Part shown: in pieces, positions 1 to 14,400 of the stretch | Layout of the letters: the number at the start of each line of letters is the position of its first letter | How positions within the stretch are numbered: the stretch's first letter is position 1 | Assembly: GCA_033239005.1 (NCBI GenBank) | Contig: BSQZ01000006.1 | Span: 8,201,662 to 8,265,661, forward strand | DNA length: 64,000 nt | Origin: Lamellibrachia satsuma | Lineage: Eukaryota > Annelida > Polychaeta > Sabellida > Siboglinidae | Direction: 5' to 3' | Translations under genes and position numbers: made by a program | Notes under the pieces: generated by a model | The model's database searches: none | The model's input: the letters and a program-made list of their open reading frames with translations, nothing else | What the model was told of the DNA's origin: nothing

Positions 1-235
1 CACTGCCTCCTAATCCTGCGGACGCCCCTGTGCATGCTGATGTACAACACTGCCTCCCAATCCTGCGGACGCCTCTGTGCATGCTGATGTACAACACTGC
101 CTCCTAATCCTGCGGACGCACCTGTGCATGCTGATGTACAACACTTCCTCCTAATCCTGCGGACGCCTCTGTGCATGCTGGTATACAGCACTGCCTCCTA
201 ATCCTGCGGACGCCCCTGTGCATGCTGGTATACGA
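1..235. repeat. 47-bp minisatellite, 5 copies
   Basis: A 47-bp unit containing the string CTGCGGACGC starts at 1, 48, 95, 142 and 189 with only a few substitutions per copy. The array runs off the left edge. It lies in the intron before the exon at 339. Short open frames here are by-products of the repetition. Confidence 0.93.
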
Positions 236-338
236 CACTCTGCAGACTGACCAGAAGAAGACGACGACGGTTTTAATCAAAGAAAACAACTGTTGTGATT
301 CATTACACATTACGTTTCTGTTTTCTCACGTGTTACAG

Positions 339-805
339 GTAGCGGGATGGAAACAGTATCCTCCTATAACAATTGCAGAACGTCGTACGTGGACACGACC
401 CATTTTAAAGGCGTCACGTACATGGCGTACGGTTGCATTGACTCCGAGGCGACGTACATCTCTCGCTGGGACGACTCTCACGGCTACTTCCTACCCCTGC
501 AACAGATAACGACGCCGGAAGATACGAAACCGACGTTCTTCAACGCCGGCGGAACTCTCTTCCTGTGGGCGACCGTCGCAAACAACACCGGATGCGCGAT
601 CCACCGATTCGATGAGAGTGCTAACGTCATTGGTCATTTCGTTGAGCACGACCACGATCCGATCGTCGGCTGGCAGATGTACTGGTATGAGCGAGACGGT
701 GAAGTATACCTGTATCTGCCACAGAGCGTCAACCTCACTGTGCCGGCCCATCCACCGAACACGGCGCGCTTCGTCACTCGCTCGCCTCTGTATAAGTGGG
801 TCTAA
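339..805 (+). CDS. 3'-terminal coding exon of an unrecognised protein (gene enters from the left)
   Basis: An acceptor (TGTTACAG) at 331-338 opens a frame that runs to TAA at 803-805, giving about 155 residues; the split first codon means a phase-1 intron upstream. The exon is much richer in G+C and CpG than its flanks, as expected of real coding DNA. The protein ends with a stretch rich in W, Y and D, with the motifs GGTLFLWATVAN, GWQMYWY and DGEVYLYLP. These loosely recall EPTP/EAR beta-propeller repeats (seen in LGI and TSPEAR proteins), where a strand ending in VAN is followed by an aromatic strand and a DGE-YL strand. That is a weak resemblance, not an assignment. No transmembrane segment is evident at the C-terminus. 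The upstream exons lie outside the window, so the protein's function and full length are unknown. Confidence 0.75.
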
Positions 806-873
806 CACCGACATCTATGCTGACTCTGATGTGATGGCGCAAACATCGGATTCCTAATCTGTTGCGATACTAT

Positions 874-879
874 AATAAA
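874..879 (+). terminator. Poly(A) signal of the leftmost gene
   Basis: A canonical AATAAA lies about 70 bp after the stop at 805, in AT-rich sequence. The spacing suits a short 3' UTR and supports 339-805 as the terminal exon. Confidence 0.7.
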
Positions 880-1169
880 ATATATTCCTGGCATTCATTC
901 AGAGTCTTATTAAATGTCGTATATTGTATTTCAAATGAAACGTTTCACCTTATTTTGACGTCTTATACTGCAGTTATAGTTAGTTTGTTTGTGTAAATTA
1001 TTATATATTATACACAAATGAAACACGGTGCCTTTTAGTTTGTGTTCCTCACAACACTAAAAATGAAATAACAGCGATTACTGGGTGTCCATGTCCTTGT
1101 TTTCTTCTTCCTGAAGGTCTTGTTGGGCTTCATATTCGTCATTGAGAGTGAATTCGAATGTTATGAGTG

Positions 1170-1210
1170 TCCTCCCTCCCTCCCTCCCTCCCTCCCTCCC
1201 TCCCTCCCTC
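1170..1210. repeat. (TCCC)n microsatellite
   Basis: About ten uninterrupted TCCC units form a polypyrimidine run immediately before the palindromic repeat block. Confidence 0.9.
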
Positions 1211-1475
1211 GTGGTATACCGTGTAATACCATGGTATACCATGGTATATTTTTATAAGGGCCCTTATGAAAATATACCATGGTAAATGCCATTTTGTTTT
1301 GAAACAGGTAAACCATGGTAAATACCATGATATAGTATGGTATACCACAGTTTACCATGTGATGTCATGATTTACCACGTAATACCATGGTATACCATGA
1401 GTTACAATATAATAACATGGTATACCATGGTTTACAATATAATACCATGGTATACCATGGTATATTTTCATAAGG
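1211..1475. repeat. Palindromic ACCATGGTAT-rich repeat block
   Basis: The block is built from variants of the self-complementary words ATACCATGGTAT and GGTATACC, repeated every 15-30 bp. Its core at 1,239-1,282 is an almost perfect inverted repeat with 22-nt arms, one mismatched pair and no loop, centred on AGGGCCCT. Small open frames on both strands rich in Y, P, W, H and T come from this repetition and are not genes. Confidence 0.85.
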
Positions 1476-1479
1476 GAAA

Positions 1480-2005
1480 AGACTGGTTGGTTGAGCTACG
1501 CGATTGCGTTTGCGACTATAATTTTTTACTAGTATGTAAGTAACTCATGATTTCACCATTGCAACAACTTACATTTGATGTGCAGATTCTGCCCATAGTT
1601 ATTTTATTTGGTAAACCCGTAATTTGTGTATCAATCGCATACAATTATGGGTAGTGTTTGCGTTGAACAAAATAATGTTCGTTTTGCTTGAAACTATAAC
1701 ATGTCGTAAACAACAATCGCGTTGCCAGTTAACATACCAATCTGCACTGTTCATCTTGATTTAAAAATCAAGTTGTGGCAGTATGCTGAGTGGTGCCACT
1801 GTTGGGGAGTTTGTGGCAATATTAATCCTACATGTGCTCCCTAGGTGGCACCACATAGCTGTGTACGATTTCCCGCGAGTCTTCGCGCGAAGCCACTGTT
1901 TTGGTTCTAACTTCGAACGGATGGCAGATAGGTGCTTGCGTAAGTTGGTGACCGCGATTCTTGCAGGCGTGAATACAATGATTGCATTTAGCTCAGCTAA
2001 GTAAA
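1480..2005 (+). promoter_or_regulatory. 5' flank of the STOX gene
   Basis: This is unique sequence before the STOX start. G+C and CpG rise from about 1,790 onward, including a perfect 12-bp palindrome CTTCGCGCGAAG at 1,881-1,892. It probably holds the 5' UTR and core promoter, but no TATA box or initiator can be assigned with confidence. Confidence 0.4.
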
Positions 2006-2423
2006 ATGTCTTCAAACTTGACACATGAAAGTGGGGACCAAGTACTGGCGGGGCGATCGTTGGTCGTCGTTTTGCGAGAAAAGAAGACAGACAGTGAACT
2101 CCAAGCTCAAGGCAACGTCGAAAGTGCCCAGCGAGACAATAGCGTAGTCGCAACATTACAACATCAGCCGCAGCTGCAGGCGCAAACCGAACAGAGCAGC
2201 AAGCGGACTGGGTCAGACATTTTCAACGACTTTATCTGCGAAAATAAAAACTGCTATTGGAATCCGCATCTTGAGGAAAGCATATGCAACCTGAAATATA
2301 TCGGGTACTTGCATCCGACTACATTGCTCGTCGGCGGACGGGATATTTACGTGGACACCGTCCGGGGGGCATGGACTCGACGGGTCCTCCGACCGCCCAG
2401 GGGTTTCCACATCGTCCGCGTTG
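2006..2423 (+). CDS. STOX: STOX coding exon 1 (residues 1-139)
   Basis: The ATG at 2,006 is the first methionine in the frame; the open frame extends slightly upstream only through non-ATG codons. The exon ends at GTTG|GTAAGT, phase 1. After a Q-rich, variable first 70 residues comes the block conserved with vertebrate STOX1: an aromatic NCYWNPHLEE stretch, then WTRRVLRPPRGF. Confidence 0.9.
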
Positions 2424-5400
2424 GTAAGTGGTCGTACAAGTCTACATGATCAATATGTTGGCCGTGCAGTGATAATGATGCATGCAAAATTAATACAAGT
2501 GCTATTTCAATTTGCATCTACATATTTCATTTACATCCTGGTGTATGGACCCTTCAATTTTGTGAAACAAATTGTCAGATCTATATGGACAGTTAATTAT
2601 TGTTATGCAAATTCTCACATTATACTTAATACGTAAGTTTTTTATTCCAGTTTTACAGCGTGCAAATTGAGTGTAAAAGTTACTAAAAGTGATATGAAGT
2701 TGACCAACAGTTGTTCTGGTGTATCACTGTAGGTACACCTGCACTTCCACTGATGTGAAGACAGTGAAAGGCAATTACTGCATCTAGAAAGAGCACAACA
2801 GTGTTGCACCTAGTCACAGCTGGTTGCGTAACAGTCAGTCTGTGCATCAGGCTTGACAGATGTTCAGTTCAGTACATCCATTTAGCAGAGCTCTTCAGAA
2901 TCACAAGACTCGTGGGCACCAGTCAGTCATAAACACTCATAGTGATATATAACTTGTTTTTAATGGTATTTCGGTATAATGTTGCAGTGCAAAGAGAACA
3001 CTCTTAGCAGTGGAATATCTAGGACCTCGCAAAGGGGGACCAAGCCTTGTCACCCATGCTACCATGTAGAGGTACAACAGAAAGATACCAAAAAAATCTT
3101 CACAAAATTTGGCCCCCTCCCCTAAATATGCCACTGAACCTTAGGCTAATGGGTCATGCCGTCATGGGATAGCAAGTGTAGGATCACATGCTTTACATTC
3201 ATTTCCACAACTACATTCATTTAGTTTTTGCAACTGTTTTGATACATTCAATAATTGAGTAGGTTTTTACTTGAGATCTACCACATCCAACAAGCCTGGT
3301 AACTATATCCCAGGTGATAACAGTATTGTTGATTTGGGTGATGCTTCCTATCATTGTCTGCTACTAAGTGTATGATATTTAACTTCAACAACACTGCTAA
3401 CAGTTTTTTTTTTACATAAAATGCCTGATATAGTAGATGACCAGGTGTATGTTTATGCTGCGAGTGCCAGATATGGACAAGATTAACCTGATAAAGAGTA
3501 TGTCGTTTATACAGGCCTTTAGCCCCATATATCTCATTTCATTAAATATTAGAATGCCAATTATTTGATTAATGCTGGGCTCTGTGTAGCAGTTGATGGA
3601 TACAATGCTGTAATAATATCTGTAATTCTGATACTCTGAACTTCCTGCATTGTTTATTACCGGGTATATTGTTTTCTTTGTCTTTGGCTTAAATATATAA
3701 ACTAACACTTGTTTTTGTCATATTGTTGCTAGTCGATTTTAACTTTTATGATATATCTGGTAATTTGGCTATTAATCTTATTCTACACCATAATGATGAA
3801 ATTGTGCATTTTAGTTAAGTTATCATTCATAAATCTATCACACCAGACACAAGCCATCTTTCTAAACAGATTTGTTTGTATTGATATTGTCATATGCAGT
3901 TAACTCCACAAACCACTGCAGTTGAATATAAATGGGTATGTTAATTAATTGTCCATGCCTCAAGCCGTATAAATTTGCAATATTTTACCATGTGTACATT
4001 GGCCGATAAACTGGTCCATTTGTTTACTGTCCAAGGTGCTGTAAATCTGGTTAAATGGTAACATTTCTGGTTAATACTTGGAGTGCCTAAAAAAAGGCCA
4101 AAAGCCAGTAATATTGCTGTCATTTTTTAAAGTATGGCGTGTTAGTTCATAATTTGGCTCTATTTGGAGTTTTAATTTGTAGCTCAAAATGTTGAGTATA
4201 TTTTTTATCAAACCAATAAAAGGCATACTGGACTGCTGGAAAATTGGATGCTACAAAACATATTATGGTTACAAATCATATAACGCAAGAGTGGTTGGTT
4301 TAGTAGGGAGACCATGTTGTGCTGCATTCACTGCTTGAAACTGATCATTTTCATTCCATTGCAGATGCACAGTTATCTCTATAATGTGGAAACAATAGAT
4401 AGCAAAGCAATTGTAGCTTTTTATGATTGAACACATTTCCCTTAACTGCAATCTTCTTTTGGTTGTGTATCTCGGATGGAAGAATACACATAATGATTGA
4501 ATTGTCTGCAGCAGCAGAATCCAATAATTTTTAGAATTGTATTTTCATTTATTTAACATATCCTGCGTAATATCCAGCTTTTAAACCTGAACATAGCAAT
4601 AATAATTTAATAAAATACCTGGTGATTTTTTTTTTCTCAATCTATTTTACACATACGGCTGTCACTGTTCGAAGATATGTGTGACGTCCTCGCATCTTTG
4701 TTGAAGCTTGCCTCAGCCGCTGTTTTTCTTGAGTTACATGGATTTAGTACATGTTTATAAATGAATAGTAATTAAGGATACTAAAATTTAACTCTGAGTT
4801 TAACTGATGAGTTCTGCAAAGCGTATTTTAAATTTACCAAATTTTGTACAAATGTTACATTTAAATTGTGCTTTTGATACTAAGTCTTGGTTAAATGTAA
4901 GGTTTTTTATTTAGTAAATATACCGTACCACTTTTTTACATTTTATTGTTTTTATTTGGTAGTTTCACCAAAATGCTTGAAATAACTTAATTCAATCTTA
5001 ATGATAAAGTGGGAGGGGAGCTATCCAAATGCAGAGTATGTGAAGTGGGAATAATATCAGTATACACATACTGAGAGGGTGAATCACTGAGAGTAGGCGA
5101 AATGTAAGAGCTACCCAAATGCAGAGTAGGTGAAATGAGAATAGGCGAAATGGCCAAAAGAGTTTTTGGCCCCTGACAAAACTACACATCCAGTTCAGGT
5201 TAGAATTACCTAGGGTTATGTTTACTGGCAACTAAAGCCATTAACAACCTGCTAATCTTGCCAGTTGATTAGGGGTACCTACAAAGCAGGCAGATGATAG
5301 ACCTTAATGAGAGCAACCTTCAATTTACTCCTAAGAAAATGGTTCAGATTCCCATATCTTATTCCACACAGAAGGAATCCTTTTATTGCATGTCTTTGGT

Positions 5401-8400
5401 GTGAGCTGAGTCTTGTTATCTCTTGGCGTAATCAACGCTCTCATGGTAGATCTAAAGGACATTCTTATCTCTGGAGGTGGGAAGTAATTGGCCCTCTTGT
5501 GCACTGAACCACCTGCACTGATAAAATACACTGTCTATGTCAGTTGCAATTTTAAATTTACAAAATTCTTGTGACCTTTGACATGTTTGTACAATGTCTG
5601 GTCATGTTTATTGTAAAATCGTGTTATAGTATCAATCTATTCTTGACTGCCAAAATGTGTTTTAATGAATCACAATTTTGTCAAATAATTTGTCTATCAT
5701 TTGTTAAATTTGTATGTTCCTACTGAAATATTATGTTTACATTTATTGGGTTGTTAATAAACAGATAATAGTCAAATTATGTTTATAAATTGTGGTTCGT
5801 TACAACATATTTGGGCAGTTAAGATCTGTATTATAGTTTCTGTATTATACTGTCTATACTAAACATGGTGTTTACAATAAAAATTGATCAGATGTTGTAC
5901 CTTTGACATGTATTTTTAACTTTTAAATTATTATAATTTAAATCATTTCCATGTACAGTTTTTGTTGTTTGTGGAATTTTCAGTTTTGCATTAACTCTTT
6001 CTGCAGCTAGATGTCAGCACCGGAGCTCATAAATAAACACCAATGCCTTCAATATTTATTTATGTTGTTTGAATAACTTCTTTGTGACAGTGCAGTGGCT
6101 GGTTGATAGATTACATACATACACGGCACTGACTGTTTATATTATGACCCCTTGATGTGGAAATATTATTCACTGTTTGCACTGTAGATTAAGCAAACAA
6201 GAACTATTTGACATATACACATATCAAGCCTGACTTTGACAACTTAACCCATTGATGCAAATGTCATTAAACAACTGCATAGTGATGAAGTCTCCTACCT
6301 TTGATGTGTATTTAATTAACCATGGAACTAGATCAGGTTTGTGTAAACACTCTGTATTTCCATACAAGCCATGGTGCATAGATAAACCACTTCAGCTTTG
6401 CTGACTTGTTAATTAACCCTCCAAGGGTTTGTTTATCAGTGACAGGTTCTTGACACATGAAAGGGTAATCTCATGAAATATGTTAAATATTAAAAGATTT
6501 AAAATTCTCAAATTCAAGTTATTACTTAATCATAGTTGCAGTGTACTTAGAAGTGGCATCAATGTTTGCTTCCATTTAGCACATACACAGTTCATTTATT
6601 CAACATCAAGTTGCTCTAAAATGTCTACACTGTAATAGTTATTAAAAGAAGAATGTGTGCTATTTTGGCAGGCCCAACATACTGTTTTGCAAACTGCAGT
6701 TTGTAATGTTTGTTCGGGCAATTAATTATATGGAAACTAAAGAATATTCCCAATGGATTCCTATTTTTTATTATTATAATCATGACATTTTCTTCGGACT
6801 CAAGCAGCAGTTTGGTTGCAGGACTGTCAATCAAGAGGACATGGTTCGAGTTTAGCTGTATAATAATAAATGGATACCTTGTGATAGACAGTGATGGAAT
6901 TATAAGAATAAACAGCTTTCGTGCAGCAATTGCAGCGTGGCTGGATGCTTCAATAGAAGTGGTGTTTGTGTGAACAAGACTGTCAGAGCGGCAAAGTGTA
7001 ATGAGCCACGAGCAACAAATGTTGGTGGTGGAACATATATTGAACACTTTGCTTTAATTGTTATGATTGCCACTACATTATATATGTATGTATATAGGTG
7101 TATGCGTGTATGCTCTAACAAAGTACTGTTCCTCATGCTTGCAGGAGACCTGGAGTCCATGGAGACACAGCCAGTCCACCAGACACAGTTCACCCCTCTC
7201 CCCGAAGCTCTCTGTCTGGCAATAACCGACCTGAATCGCACCCACTCCCCCGCCACCTTCGATGTCATCCAGCATGCCCTCGCCCACACCTACCGGAGGG
7301 TACACCCCCCTTCAGAGGAGATCATCTATGAAACCCTGGGCAGTCTGATCCGGGAGCACAAGATTGTCTATTCAGGTACTTCATTGGGAGTGTGCTGCAA
7401 AATCCCACAATACAATATTTATTTTTAATTCTGCAAGTGTACTTTCCGGTTTTGCAGACACTTGTGCAAGGTAATTATGTTTAATTAGCTTGCAATGTTG
7501 AAGTTAGTGGCTTCTATTTATACAGGTGATCTATTGATATCATGTCTAATTACCTCTACTATTATTCATCCTGATCTTTTGCCCAAATATAGCACTGCCT
7601 AATTATTTCCGTGCTGCTGAGATTGGGTTCCTGGGTATTTTCGTGCAATATAAGTGTTATTATTGCATTATATATTGTAGTATGTGTTGCTAGACAAACA
7701 GATTTGCATGTTTCATTTTACTGTTAGACTACATAATATTGTAAAAAAAATATTTCACAAAACATAACTTTAAAAAAACGAGAGTTAAACATGTTTTAGT
7801 TGTTATAATTTGGGTTTAAGTTAATCAGAAGCATCAGACGGACTGTTTGTGTGAGTTTGTTATTGTGACCTCCAGGTGGCAGCTACTTTGCGATGACCCC
7901 CGACCTCCACATGGTCCATACCAACTGCATTGTGGTCCACGACAACCACCTGGTGATAGCGGGTGACAGCAGTGCTCCTGGTGGTTCCTTCCCTACTCTC
8001 TTCATCCCTCTTGGTGTCACGACGGAAAAACGCTCCATCTCGTGTCAGACGGATGGCGTCGGAAAATCCACCCGGACTAAATCAGACAGACATAAACTGG
8101 ACAGTTCGATGTCATCACACAATACGACGGACGATGACCCGGTCAATCAAAGGAGGTTGTTTGAACGTAGTCGTTCGGTGCGGGAATCTCGCAGCAAGAA
8201 AGAGAAGATCGATTCATTGAGTCGGAGCGAATCGCTTCGCTACAGCGGTGAAAGGTCAAGGCAGCTGGTGAAGGACATTAATCTGAAGACAAGCGCCACA
8301 CATCAGAACAAGGGCAAAGGTCAGTGCATGGTTATTTTGTAAATATTGTTTGGTTTATAGGATAATTATTTCTTGCGTTAACATCAAGAATTTCAGCAAT

Positions 8401-11400
8401 CTTAAATGTTATGGAAGTCATTAGGTGAAAAGTACTGGAACAACGGGAGTCTCGCTACAATGAACATCTTGGAACTTGGTCAACCAGTTCCTTATATCCA
8501 TGGGTACACAAAACAGTGCTGGCCAGACGCGTTTTAAGTGGACGTTCCTCACAATGGAAGTCCTTATACTGCGTTGTACCAGTCCACTGAACCACTCAAA
8601 AGTGCTTTACACTTCACTCCCATGGCAGACCTGTTCATTCCAACACCAATTGTCTGGCAATTACTGAAGATTACACTTGTTCATATATTCATGCTGTCAT
8701 ATAACCAGGTACTCATTTGTACAGCTGAGCAAACTTAGGCAACATAATTGCCCAAGCTTTGAAACAGGTGCAAGAGCATTCGAACCCTGGTTCTCTCGAT
8801 TGAGCATGTCATGTTCTCCTGGGCACTGTGTTACGGTGCCCTGCTGCTTTGCAACTGCCCAAAAATCGTACTATAGGAAAATAAAACCAATTTCAGTCAT
8901 TACGATTTGTGAAATTAAATGATTTGTTCATCAGAAAACTGTCACTTAAAGTATATGTATAATTCTGATGTTCAGCTGTTGTGGGGGGGCACCTTGTGGC
9001 TTGATCACTGCGTGATGCTGCTTGGGATTTTTTAACAGTTCGCAGACGGATGCACCGGCTTCCTATTCACCGGTCTTGTCGTCTTTTTCTTATCCCGTCC
9101 GTCCTTCCATCAACGTCACTTGACCACTTAGGACTCTCTCAGGACTAATGTTGGCTCTCCGGCACTGTCAGGTGTAATTGTGTCCATCTTTGTCCATCTG
9201 TCAGACTTAGCCCAATGTCCATTCCTCACTGCCCTCATTTAAGCCCATTTTCTCCTGACTACTGAGTCCTGACTACAGCAGTTATCTATCTACCTGGTAG
9301 TCTGGTCTAGCAAGGGTGGTTAGCTTCCAGTGAGTGATTGCACCAGTGGACACTTAACTGGATAATGACTGACCACTGAGTGTCCCATCAATTATCTTGT
9401 AGTTGCTGACTTTCTTACAGAAGTTGTTCTTCCTCTGTAGTTCCATGTGTGTAGGGGTGATACTGGCACTTTCTTGCACGGCTGCACTGCTTTAGTTACA
9501 AGTTGTCGTTTTTGCACAGGAGCCTTTTCCCTTTACTTTATCTCACATCGACCTTAACTGCAGTTTTTGAAATGTTGCCACCGTAATTGTAGTCTTCCCC
9601 TTTTCCTGCAACCTCACCGCTTCACCACCTCTGCTGGCTTTAGTAGTCATCCAGCCTCCACCCAAACCAAGTAACCTGCCCATATCACTGGCTTCTTACT
9701 GAGGTGACACTTTAATTAACTGAACAAATACATAATAGCAATGATAGATAGACATCTGTCTAGTCCTCTTTGTGTCATCTCAGTGACAAGAAGAATAGGA
9801 GGGGCTGCTGGTTTCACTTAGAAACTGTGCGTGCGTGCTTGCGTGTGGAAGGGGTCTGACTTGTTTTGTGTAATATGTATCATGTTGATGAAAACACATT
9901 GAATACACCGAAAAAATCAACACTAGATCTTCTGTCTCGTGTTGTATTTATGTCTTGTATTGTGACATTTTGGAAAGGTTCACACTTCATGTCGTGACAG
10001 TTTATTTTTACACCACTTCTTGAGACAAGAACACACCTTCTAGATTTGAGATACTTGCCAGAGATAAAGTTAATAATATAGATGCCTGGTGTGTTTTTAC
10101 AGGAGACTGTATCACCTGGATAATTTAAAACTGAGGTGATTATGAGCTAGTGCCCGTGGTAACAGCTGTTAGTTTGATGCAGTTTCCTCCTTGTCTCCAT
10201 GAGTGTTGCCAACAATTACTGGATGGATTATATTTGGATTAAGTTATTTTTTGTAGAATAGTAAATATAATCTTGTAGGTTCTGCCCATGTCAGAGCTCC
10301 GACAGATCAAACAAAAGCAAAAAGCCTAGTTTAAAATTTTCACACCTGCCCATGTCTTTTATATTTCAGAGCACAATGCCTGTTTGTTACCCTGAGGCGA
10401 TATAACTTCATAAATCATGTGAAGTGCCCAAAGTCATTATGACATTAAACACATCATTTGCATTGATTAAATCACTGATGCAAGAACTTTATAATAAATC
10501 ACTTGTTACTTTGATCTATGAATACGATAATTGACTGCACTGACACTAGGGGATTGAGACAGTCAGTAGGGTTGACAGTTTGTGTCCATGTCCTTGAATA
10601 TCTCTGATGTTGTTAGACATTTTAGTTGAACTCTACAGTATGTTGGTAAATTCTATTTCTGCTTGCAATGGTTTGCACATGTTGTACACTGATTTACCAA
10701 GTGACAATGGTGGCCTTGTCCACCTGAAGTCTAGAACTTTTTATTGTATTCTTATCCATCAGGTTAAGTTAGATAGGCAAATGAACCATTGGCATAACTT
10801 GTATATATATATTAAAATCGTGTGAAATGGTCGTTTATGTCCATAGTTTGATCTGGCTTAAGCATTGACCAATTTCACACAGTAACTAAGGTGAACCAGC
10901 TAAGCATGGCCACAATAACCAGCTTAGCACAACAGCAATAACAGTTCCTTATGAACGGCAAGTGTAATGTCAGATTACATTGCCTTTATTGTATAGGTTG
11001 CACATTCATTCATTAATCACTTGTTATGGCAGTGACACTTGTAGCTCATGTTGCCATTCATAGTGAAACATGATACTATGGCAAATGAATGTGATTCTAC
11101 CTTGAATAATGCCGATCATGCCAAGGGATTTGATCTTTGAAAGTACTGTGCTGTTTAAGTAGTATTATGATTTCAAATCTGAAGAATAGCATTGGTCTGA
11201 TAATATATGTGTACATGGTGTCCAGTGATGTAGATATAAACATACTGAATGTTGTCAGCAAAATTTTTATTTTGTAATTATAGAATGATTGATAAATATG
11301 TAACAACACCCTGATATATAGTTCCCATGAGTGGAAGTTTTTGATAGGCTACATTTTGTTCCATCAAGTTGTTTTTATGGTCTACTGAATGTGTGCAGAA

Positions 11401-14400
11401 TGTTAAAGTAATTGGTTGGAATATTCATCCCAGTGAACATGACTATGAGCAATGTCAGTTTTGCTGTACAGGAATTGCTTTATTATTGGGCATATTGGCC
11501 TGCCTGATTGGTTGCCCAAGAAAATCACTAGCATTTGGACTTTGTTGAAATAATCAATATTGAATAGACACATTGTGCTAAATTTGCAATTATATATAGG
11601 ATATTTATAAACCTTGGTCACATCATTGGTCAAATGGAAACCACTTGTTTTGTGCACTTTACCACCGGACAGATCGGTGTTCGGACAGTTGCGCACCAAG
11701 GATATGAAAAAGTGGACAGTTGCTCACCCTGTGTTAATGTTATTTGATCTAAAAAAACTAATAAGTAGGAATTGCTGAAACAGGGTTCATTGAGGGAACT
11801 TATGTAAAAATGTAATTTCCCTTCCCCTGCAAAATGATAGTAGAACAAATAAGTGACAGTATAAACAACTTAATTCGACGATCCTTCTGTTTCTGTTACT
11901 GGTCAGTTAGCCACACTGCAATTACTAAGTGAAGACTGTTTACTTATAATTCTATATTAAATATCCATCACTGTTTGTAGCCAAGTACTCATTTATACTG
12001 TGTTATGCAGCTGAGGAAACATAAAGTAAACAAAATTGCTCAAGTTTTGAAATGGCAGCAAGTTGATTAGAACTCTGGTCCTTTCGATTGAGAGTCAGAC
12101 GTTCTAACCACTGAGTCACTGCACCCCACCTGATACTGTGATGTACAAGTCACATTCATACTTGCACACAGTTTTTCCTGACAGTTGTGTGAATGATTAT
12201 ACTGCAGCATGCTCTATCTACACAACAGACATCCCCTCCCCACACCAGACAATCAGCCAGCTACGGTCACACATGGCCGCATGCTATCTCATCACAGTAT
12301 TCAGTATAGCAAATCCTTTGTGTTGCTCCATATTAAAAAGGTTGAAAGACAGCTCTGTCTACCGGTAGTTGCTGGCGTCTTGATGAGTCAGTGTCATTTA
12401 TTTTTCATTTGTATGATGCATTTTAGAAACTGAGAAGTTTTGGTTCCGCATGACCCGTTCTCGTTGGTGCTTTGTCCAGTTGGAATTGCTTGTTTTGTCA
12501 CAGTTAGTAGGAGCTAAGTAGTACAAGTGTACTTCAGTTTTTCTTAAACTTGAACGTCTGCTGAGGTTTACAGTAGTACAGATTGGGTAATGTAAAAAAT
12601 CTTACAGATTTAGTAGAGATTTTACCATCTCAATATTGCTAGTCATTCTGTTTAGGTTTACCCTGTTTTCAAACTACTTAATATTAAAGTATTGATGCAC
12701 CAATGTCTTCTCAACCTATTTTATCCATCTCTACTATTAAATCCCTTCTGTTATATTTTATTTAGCTAGAACTAGTCTAGTATAAATTGTTACTGTTCAG
12801 TCATGGATGACATGAGACTTCTGCAGGAAGTAGGTGGCTGGGCTGTTACGTCAGGGTATATTGACTACCCTGGCTTCAGGCTCTTGAATCACAGCCACCA
12901 TAATACTATTGCTCCCTTGGGAAGCCTGGGAAACTGCTCTTTTTCCCAGTAGAGTACTAACATAATACTACTTGATTCTGGGGGTCATCCAAGAATGAGG
13001 GGCTTTCTTTTGTCTTTGTGTCAGTTACAAATTGTAGAGCACTAACAACTATGAACACCCCTGGAGGGGTGAAAGAAAGGTGTGAAGGGTGGGGCAGGGT
13101 GTCACTGAGTGCAGAAACCCCCAGGGTTATACAACCAGTGTCATTGTGCCAATTCAAATCAGTGTAAAGTGATTTCAATCATTGAAATTATTGTGATGTT
13201 GTCATAGTGTTTCTGGTTAGTTCCGCACAAAAAGCCCAGTGTATTTTCATTTTGCAGAAGTGTCTGGATTAGGTTTGTTGGCCTCTGGGTCAAATATGAT
13301 TGATGATGCAAGTTTATCAAGTCAATCATCGTATTCACATTCAAGATGATCACATGTTCGTCAAAAATACTTTTAACAAGATTCAACAAGATTACCGTCT
13401 GAAGCAAAAACAACCAGACAGCAGGTGGACAAGGAAGCCATTGACTTATTGAGAGTCCACCAATTTATGATCTGTGTGTAACCGCCATTTTCAGATGCTT
13501 ATCAATTTTATTTCTAAACATGTACCCATTGCTAGCAATTATACAATCAGTACATAATTGATCTCTGTATATATATAATATATTAGACATATTACTGCTT
13601 ACTTATGAATGTAGGGGAGCAAACATTTTTGACATGTTTATAAACCTCACAAGAGAGTTGATCGACATGATGATGGTCACATGACGTGCCTGTAGCGAGG
13701 CCAGTCCGCTGAAGAAGGCAACGTGACATGGCCAAAATATTCGGAGATGTCAATCATGTTTTTTATGAGGTAAACAATGTATAATGAAGCAAGCCAAGAA
13801 ACCAGAATTTCTACACATCCAAGGATTTTTGACACAGTTTTACTACTCAAGAAACACACATTAGAATACTGCATTGTGTTAGTACTGCATGTAGAATCCC
13901 TGTTACATGCCTGTTCCATGTGTTTGATTTATATAATGTGTTTAATAAGACAAATTCCACATGGCCAGCTCTCATTCAGAAACATTCATCGCGTTGTCAA
14001 GTCTGAGCTCAACATGTTGTTGTGTACAGCCAGGCAACTAACAAGTCTGAGCTCAACATGTTGTTGTGTACAGCCAGGCAACTAAGTGGTATTGTAAGAG
14101 ACTTTTTCCTGTGTGCTACATGTTTAAATTTGACTATTTCAGCAAAATTTTACTCTTGCTAAAATTTCATGTACAAAATAGCTTTATACAACTGATTTCA
14201 GCCCTGCAACAAGTGTTGCACTCAGCTCACACAGATTTTATGCTTGCTAAAGTAAAAGTGTCAAACTCTGCACAATAGTTCAGTTTAATATAAAACTGTC
14301 TGCACCAAGATTATGATATCACAGCAGCTGCTTTGTAAACCAGTCACCCTAACAAGACTCATTATATCAGCCATTTTTGTTTCTGTCTAACCAGTTGTTT

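Noticed and set aside
1..235. Possible CRISPR-like array (regular repeats)
   Set aside because: Units are contiguous without unique spacers and the setting is animal DNA; it is an ordinary minisatellite.
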